Notes under the pieces: model-generated | Told to the model about the DNA's origin: nothing | What the model saw: the letters and a program-made list of their open reading frames with translations, nothing else | Database searches by the model: none | Shown: piece after piece, positions 8,096-10,278 of the stretch | How the letters are laid out: the number at the start of each line of letters is the position of its first letter | Numbering within the stretch: position 1 is the stretch's first letter | Assembly: GCA_934273135.1 (NCBI GenBank) | Contig: CAKQSU010000021.1 | Coordinates: 1-10,278, forward strand | Length of the DNA stretch: 10,278 nucleotides | From: an uncultured Clostridia bacterium | GTDB taxonomy: Bacteria > Bacillota > Clostridia > Christensenellales > Borkfalkiaceae | Direction of reading: 5' to 3' | Made by a program: the position numbers and the translations under genes

Positions 8096-8927
8096 CAGAA
8101 TGAGTAAAATTTTAGTCCGACCAATCGCGAAGCCATTCTGTCTCAGAACGTCTGAATTGCTTATAATTTTTCGCCGTTTTTCTTGATTTTTGCCAACTTT
8201 CTAACAATAATTAGTCTTTTCCTAACAAATATAACAATCTTAAATATTTTGCGTCGTTTTTTATAAATTTACTGATTTTAAAGCACCCTATAAATTCTTG
8301 TTTTCGATAATAAGAAAAATCGACCGATTCGTCATACAGAATCTGTCTTAGATTAGCCGGAAAAAACATCAAGGCATTCTGTGTCAGAACGTTTAAATTT
8401 TTGTGCTTTTTTCGGTGTTTAGCAATTTATTGATTATCAAACGACAAATTTTATTCCCGAAGAAAGAAGTATTTTGCAACCATAATATTTTTGCGTTGAT
8501 TTTATTTGTTTTTCAAATTTCAAAGCACCATCCTTTGTCACTTATCACATAGCAATAAAAATTAGTTGTATTGCCACACAGAAAGGCAGAATTTTTTCTC
8601 TGACTGAACACTACGTTATTCTGTGTCATTTCGTTTAAATTGACAGCCATTTCTTTCATCATTTTTGCAGTTTTATATATATTTTCAAACTATAATCAAT
8701 ATTTGCGTTTAGTAACGCCGGATATTTACATATCAATTTCGACACGTTACCGCTTTATAATTCGTTTTTTTACTCAATAAAAAAGATAAAAAGAACGAAA
8801 CAGGCGAACCATATTATCAGTATTTCTCATATAATTATCGATACTTTCCCTAATTTTAATACCGTTTTAAACGCAATGACACAGAATCCGTTTTTGCTTG
8901 GTCAGAAAGTTTTTATTACTATTCTGT
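8096..8927. repeat. degenerate repeats of about 241 bp with inverted hexamer pairs 39 nt apart
   Basis: Four units each carry CAGAAT (or CAGAAA) and, exactly 39 nt later, ATTCTG: 8096/8135, 8337/8376, 8579/8618 and 8882/8921. Midway, all four have a TT-A/G-GTC-N-GA-like core (TTAGTCCGAC, TTAGCCGGAA, TTTCTCTGAC, TTGGTCAGAA). Units one and two also share TCAGAACGT just after the pair, TTTTGCGT about 112 nt after ATTCTG and AAAGCACC about 145 nt after it, so whole units are homologous. Unit starts are 241, 242 and 303 nt apart. Such diverged units with invariant spacing suggest selection on a binding or folding site. No function can be assigned. Confidence 0.65.
8618..8887. repeat. 270-bp segment bounded by 16-bp inverted repeats
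   Basis: The left end ATTCTGTGTCATTTCG (8618-8633) and right end CGCAATGACACAGAAT (8872-8887) are inverted copies with one mismatch. This is the longest of the intervals between arms of the repeat array. Its terminal repeats resemble those of a miniature inverted-repeat element, but it encodes nothing and I see no clear target duplication. Confidence 0.45.
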
Positions 8928-9040
8928 ATTACAAATTAGTTGTTTTTTCTTAATTTTTCTTTTGTTTTTTTCTCTTTTTTACACAAACCGACAACTTATA
9001 CTATTTTTTGCATTTTAACTTTTGCTTTTGCGTTACGTTT

Positions 9041-9056
9041 TGTTTCACGTGAAACA
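9041..9056. promoter_or_regulatory. parS: parS site, perfect consensus
   Basis: TGTTTCACGTGAAACA matches the bacterial consensus parS at all 16 positions. It is the nucleation site for ParB, whose gene is in this window. It lies inside a spurious 84-codon frame (8940-9194), which argues against that frame being a gene. Confidence 0.95.
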
Positions 9057-9117
9057 ATTTTTGCGCTTCGATATAACTCTTGCGCCACTGTGGTTTTAAA
9101 AATGCTGATTTTAAAGC

Positions 9118-9386
9118 GCATACAAGATGTGCTGCCTTTTTTTATTCAAAACAATAGTTCTGCTATGTTTTTAGCTTTATATGCAAAAATGTAGTTTGTC
9201 AGCCGATATTGCCGGCACAAAGAGGGGTGATCGATACATATACACACTTTTCATTATAGTTGCCAAACTAACAGTTATTACTGCAAGTTAGACTTCTCTT
9301 TTTTTTAGGCAAAAACCGTATATTAAGCAAACACGCCTTAGGATTATATGCCAAAATGCATAAAAAATAAGTAAATTATTCATAAA
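9118..9386. other. AT-rich spacer between the two parS sites, no gene
   Basis: I see no gene, repeat or strong hairpin here. It is the larger part of the 330 bp separating the two full parS sites. Confidence 0.55.
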
Positions 9387-9402
9387 TATTTCACGTGAAA
9401 CA
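9387..9402. promoter_or_regulatory. parS: parS site, one mismatch
   Basis: TATTTCACGTGAAACA matches consensus parS at 15 of 16 positions (A for G at position 2). The central TTTCACGTGAAA is intact, so ParB binding is expected. It lies 330 bp from the perfect site. Confidence 0.9.
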
Positions 9403-9407
9403 CGCGC

Positions 9408-9431
9408 TTTCGGGGGGTTAAAAACCCGAAA
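9408..9431. other. hairpin beside parS
   Basis: TTTCGGG (9408-9414) and CCCGAAA (9425-9431) form a 7-bp stem with a 10-nt loop. An alternative inner stem is GGGTT-AAA-AACCC. It lies 5 nt after the second parS and directly before a parS half-site. No U-tract follows on either strand, so it is not an evident terminator. Confidence 0.45.
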
Positions 9432-9439
9432 TGTTTCAC
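9432..9439 (+). promoter_or_regulatory. parS: parS half-site
   Basis: TGTTTCAC, followed by G, matches the left half of parS; the right half is replaced by CCGGCAA. It is 45 bp from the full site at 9387. Confidence 0.35.
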
Positions 9440-9465
9440 GCCGGCAAAAAACAGGGTAATTTTTT

Positions 9466-9550
9466 GGCTAACCCTTTTAGTTTTTGTGTCTAAAAACACA
9501 ACAAAAAGCGAAAGAATTTAGCCGTTTTTGCCCCTAAAACGGGCAAAAAC
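9466..9550. other. two consecutive long hairpins, possible structured element
   Basis: The first has outer arms GGCTAA (9466-9471) and TTAGCC (9518-9523), with inner complementarity between the T-rich run near 9480-9489 and the A-rich run near 9496-9507. Immediately after it, GTTTTTGCCC (9524-9533) and GGGCAAAAAC (9541-9550) make a perfect 10-bp stem with a 7-nt loop. This could be a small structured RNA or a cruciform-prone DNA element. No promoter is evident, so function is unknown. Confidence 0.4.
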
Positions 9551-9614
9551 ACCCCAAAACCTAAGAATTTGCCTCAAAAAGGAAACTCAAAAATAAAAAT
9601 GTGGGTATAAAAAA

Positions 9615-9622
9615 TGTTTCAC
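9615..9622 (+). promoter_or_regulatory. parS: parS half-site
   Basis: TGTTTCAC followed by GGAAGAGC; only the left half of parS is kept. It is the last of the parS-like words in the block. Confidence 0.3.
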
Positions 9623-9723
9623 GGAAGAGCCTTTGAGCCAAAGCCGAGAAAATGATGAAAAAACGGTATAAAAAACAAAAAAATTGAAGAAAATATTCAT
9701 TTTTATCATGAGGATTTGCTTAT

Positions 9724-9862
9724 TATCCCCTCATCCACCGTCGCCGCGACTACGGTCCCCCGACTCCTTCGTCACGCCAAAGGCGTGCCACCTTTCCCGA
9801 TATCGGGAAAGTCTACCCCGCGAAGATTGCTTCGCAATCGGGGGAAGGTTGGTGGGGTGATA
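9724..9862. repeat. GC-rich palindromic dispersed repeat (MITE/REP-like)
   Basis: This GC-rich island of about 139 bp is built of hairpins: CACGCC-AAA-GGCGTG (9773-9787), the perfect 18-bp palindrome TTTCCCGATATCGGGAAA (9793-9810), and GATTGC-TTC-GCAATC (9825-9839) inside CCCC/GGGG. Its ends, TATCCCCTCATCCACC and the complement of GGTTGGTGGGGTGATA, are imperfect inverted repeats (12 of 16 positions). The left end is repeated in inverted orientation at 7387-7422. It resembles the non-coding palindromic repeats scattered between genes in many clostridial genomes. A 94-codon frame across it (9716-10000) is not credible. Confidence 0.7.
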
Positions 9863-10278
9863 GAGCTACGACAGCACGACGGTTGTTCTTCGGCACAAGA
9901 GGAAGTCTGCATTATATTTAAACGCAACGAGGCAGAATGGTTGATATTTTACTTCAATACTTTTATATATCATTCTCTCTCATACAAGCGGCTTTTTTAG
10001 TCTTACCTGAAGAGTTCAGAAGCTTAACGGGGGCGGCGAGAGAAAAAACTAACCGACCGATTTAGCACAATCTACATCTTGTTATCTACCGTGCGCAAGA
10101 GTTATCCACAATTTAGTCTGCGTCATCAACCTGTCTTAGTGCGTACTAAAATCGCAATAAAAGCAACAATATTCTAAATTTCAGCCTATAACGCATATCA
10201 AACTCGTATATTACGCCGATTTTTAGCTTGAATTTTTTGCGCCAATATAACTAAGTAGCGCAAAACTATTAAAAGTTA
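9863..10278. other. non-coding segment with a DnaA box
   Basis: No supported gene. It contains an exact DnaA box at 10102-10110, a weaker TTATCTACC at 10082-10090, a TTGCGCC at 10237-10243, a short CTGAA-GAG-TTCAG hairpin just after 10005, and a possible fifth copy of the CAGAAT/ATTCTC pair at 9933 and 9972. Confidence 0.55.
10102..10110 (+). promoter_or_regulatory. DnaA box
   Basis: TTATCCACA matches the DnaA box exactly, and TTATCTACC (10082-10090) nearby is a weaker match. It lies about 2.8 kb from the cluster at 7266-7367. If dnaA lies to the right, this may belong to its promoter or to a second origin subregion. Confidence 0.6.

Larger units (their letters stand above)
6605..10278. other. 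long non-coding block, candidate chromosomal origin/centromere region (oriC plus parS)
   Basis: About 3.7 kb without a credible protein gene, clearly more AT-rich than the genes to its left. It combines exact DnaA boxes (7279, 7337, 10102), two full parS sites (9041, 9387) and many T- or A-rich tracts that could unwind. All seven genes at its left are transcribed away from it, as expected for leading-strand genes beside an origin, and parAB are among them. dnaA, dnaN and rpmH are not in the window and would be expected to the right if this is a standard origin. A centromere-like role through parS is well supported; replication initiation here is likely but not proven. Confidence 0.65.

Noticed and set aside
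8096..8927. CRISPR array or integron attC sites
   Set aside because: Units are about 241 bp and diverged; there are no short identical direct repeats with unique spacers, no cas or integrase genes, and no attC core-site pattern.
8940..9194. 84-codon plus-strand open frame
   Set aside because: It begins in a poly-T tract, is Phe-rich from composition alone and runs through the perfect parS site.
9524..9550. Intrinsic terminator at the GTTTTTGCCC/GGGCAAAAAC stem
   Set aside because: The stem is perfect, but A-rich rather than T-rich sequence follows on the plus strand, the minus strand also lacks a T-run outside the stem, and no gene ends there.
9716..10000. 94-codon plus-strand open frame
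   Set aside because: It mostly translates the palindromic GC-rich repeat, and no ribosome site or known family is seen.
6605..10278. tRNA, rRNA, tmRNA, RNase P RNA or SRP RNA genes
   Set aside because: I found no T-loop GGTTCRA pattern, tmRNA ends, RNase P core or SRP tetraloop motif on either strand by eye; a covariance-model search would settle it.

Overview
The window looks like chromosomal DNA from a low-GC, Gram-positive-type bacterium, most likely an uncultured clostridial lineage. This rests on the ECF transporter cassette (ecfA1-ecfA2-ecfT) coupled to truA, Soj/Spo0J-type ParA and ParB, consensus parS sites, and DnaA boxes of the form TTATCCACA. I cannot name the species from sequence alone.

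Left part (1-6604): seven genes, all on the minus strand and tightly packed. In transcription order they are ftsH, parA (soj), parB (spo0J), ecfA1, ecfA2, ecfT and the first 53 codons of truA, which runs off the left edge. They cover membrane protein quality control, chromosome partitioning, vitamin or metal uptake, and tRNA modification. A stem-loop after parB may separate the ftsH-parAB part from the ecf-truA part.

Right part (6605-10278): about 3.7 kb of AT-rich DNA with no credible protein gene, but rich in structure. It holds two full parS sites and four isolated half-sites. It has exact DnaA boxes near both ends, two of them forming an 11-bp perfect inverted repeat. The word TTGCGCC occurs ten times counting both strands. 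Two inverted copies of a GC-rich hairpin repeat lie near the two ends. A series of degenerate repeats with a period of about 241 bp contains an inverted CAGAAT/ATTCTG pair at a constant 39-nt spacing. Since every gene to the left is transcribed away from this block and parAB lie beside it, I read it as the chromosomal origin and centromere (oriC/parS) region. That function is inferred; the motifs are seen directly.

How it fits together: ParA and ParB, encoded 2.1-3.8 kb from the ftsH-proximal edge of the block, would act on its parS sites to segregate newly replicated origins. DnaA would act on the flanking boxes. The degenerate repeats and the TTGCGCC words match no origin element I know and are the most novel part of the window.
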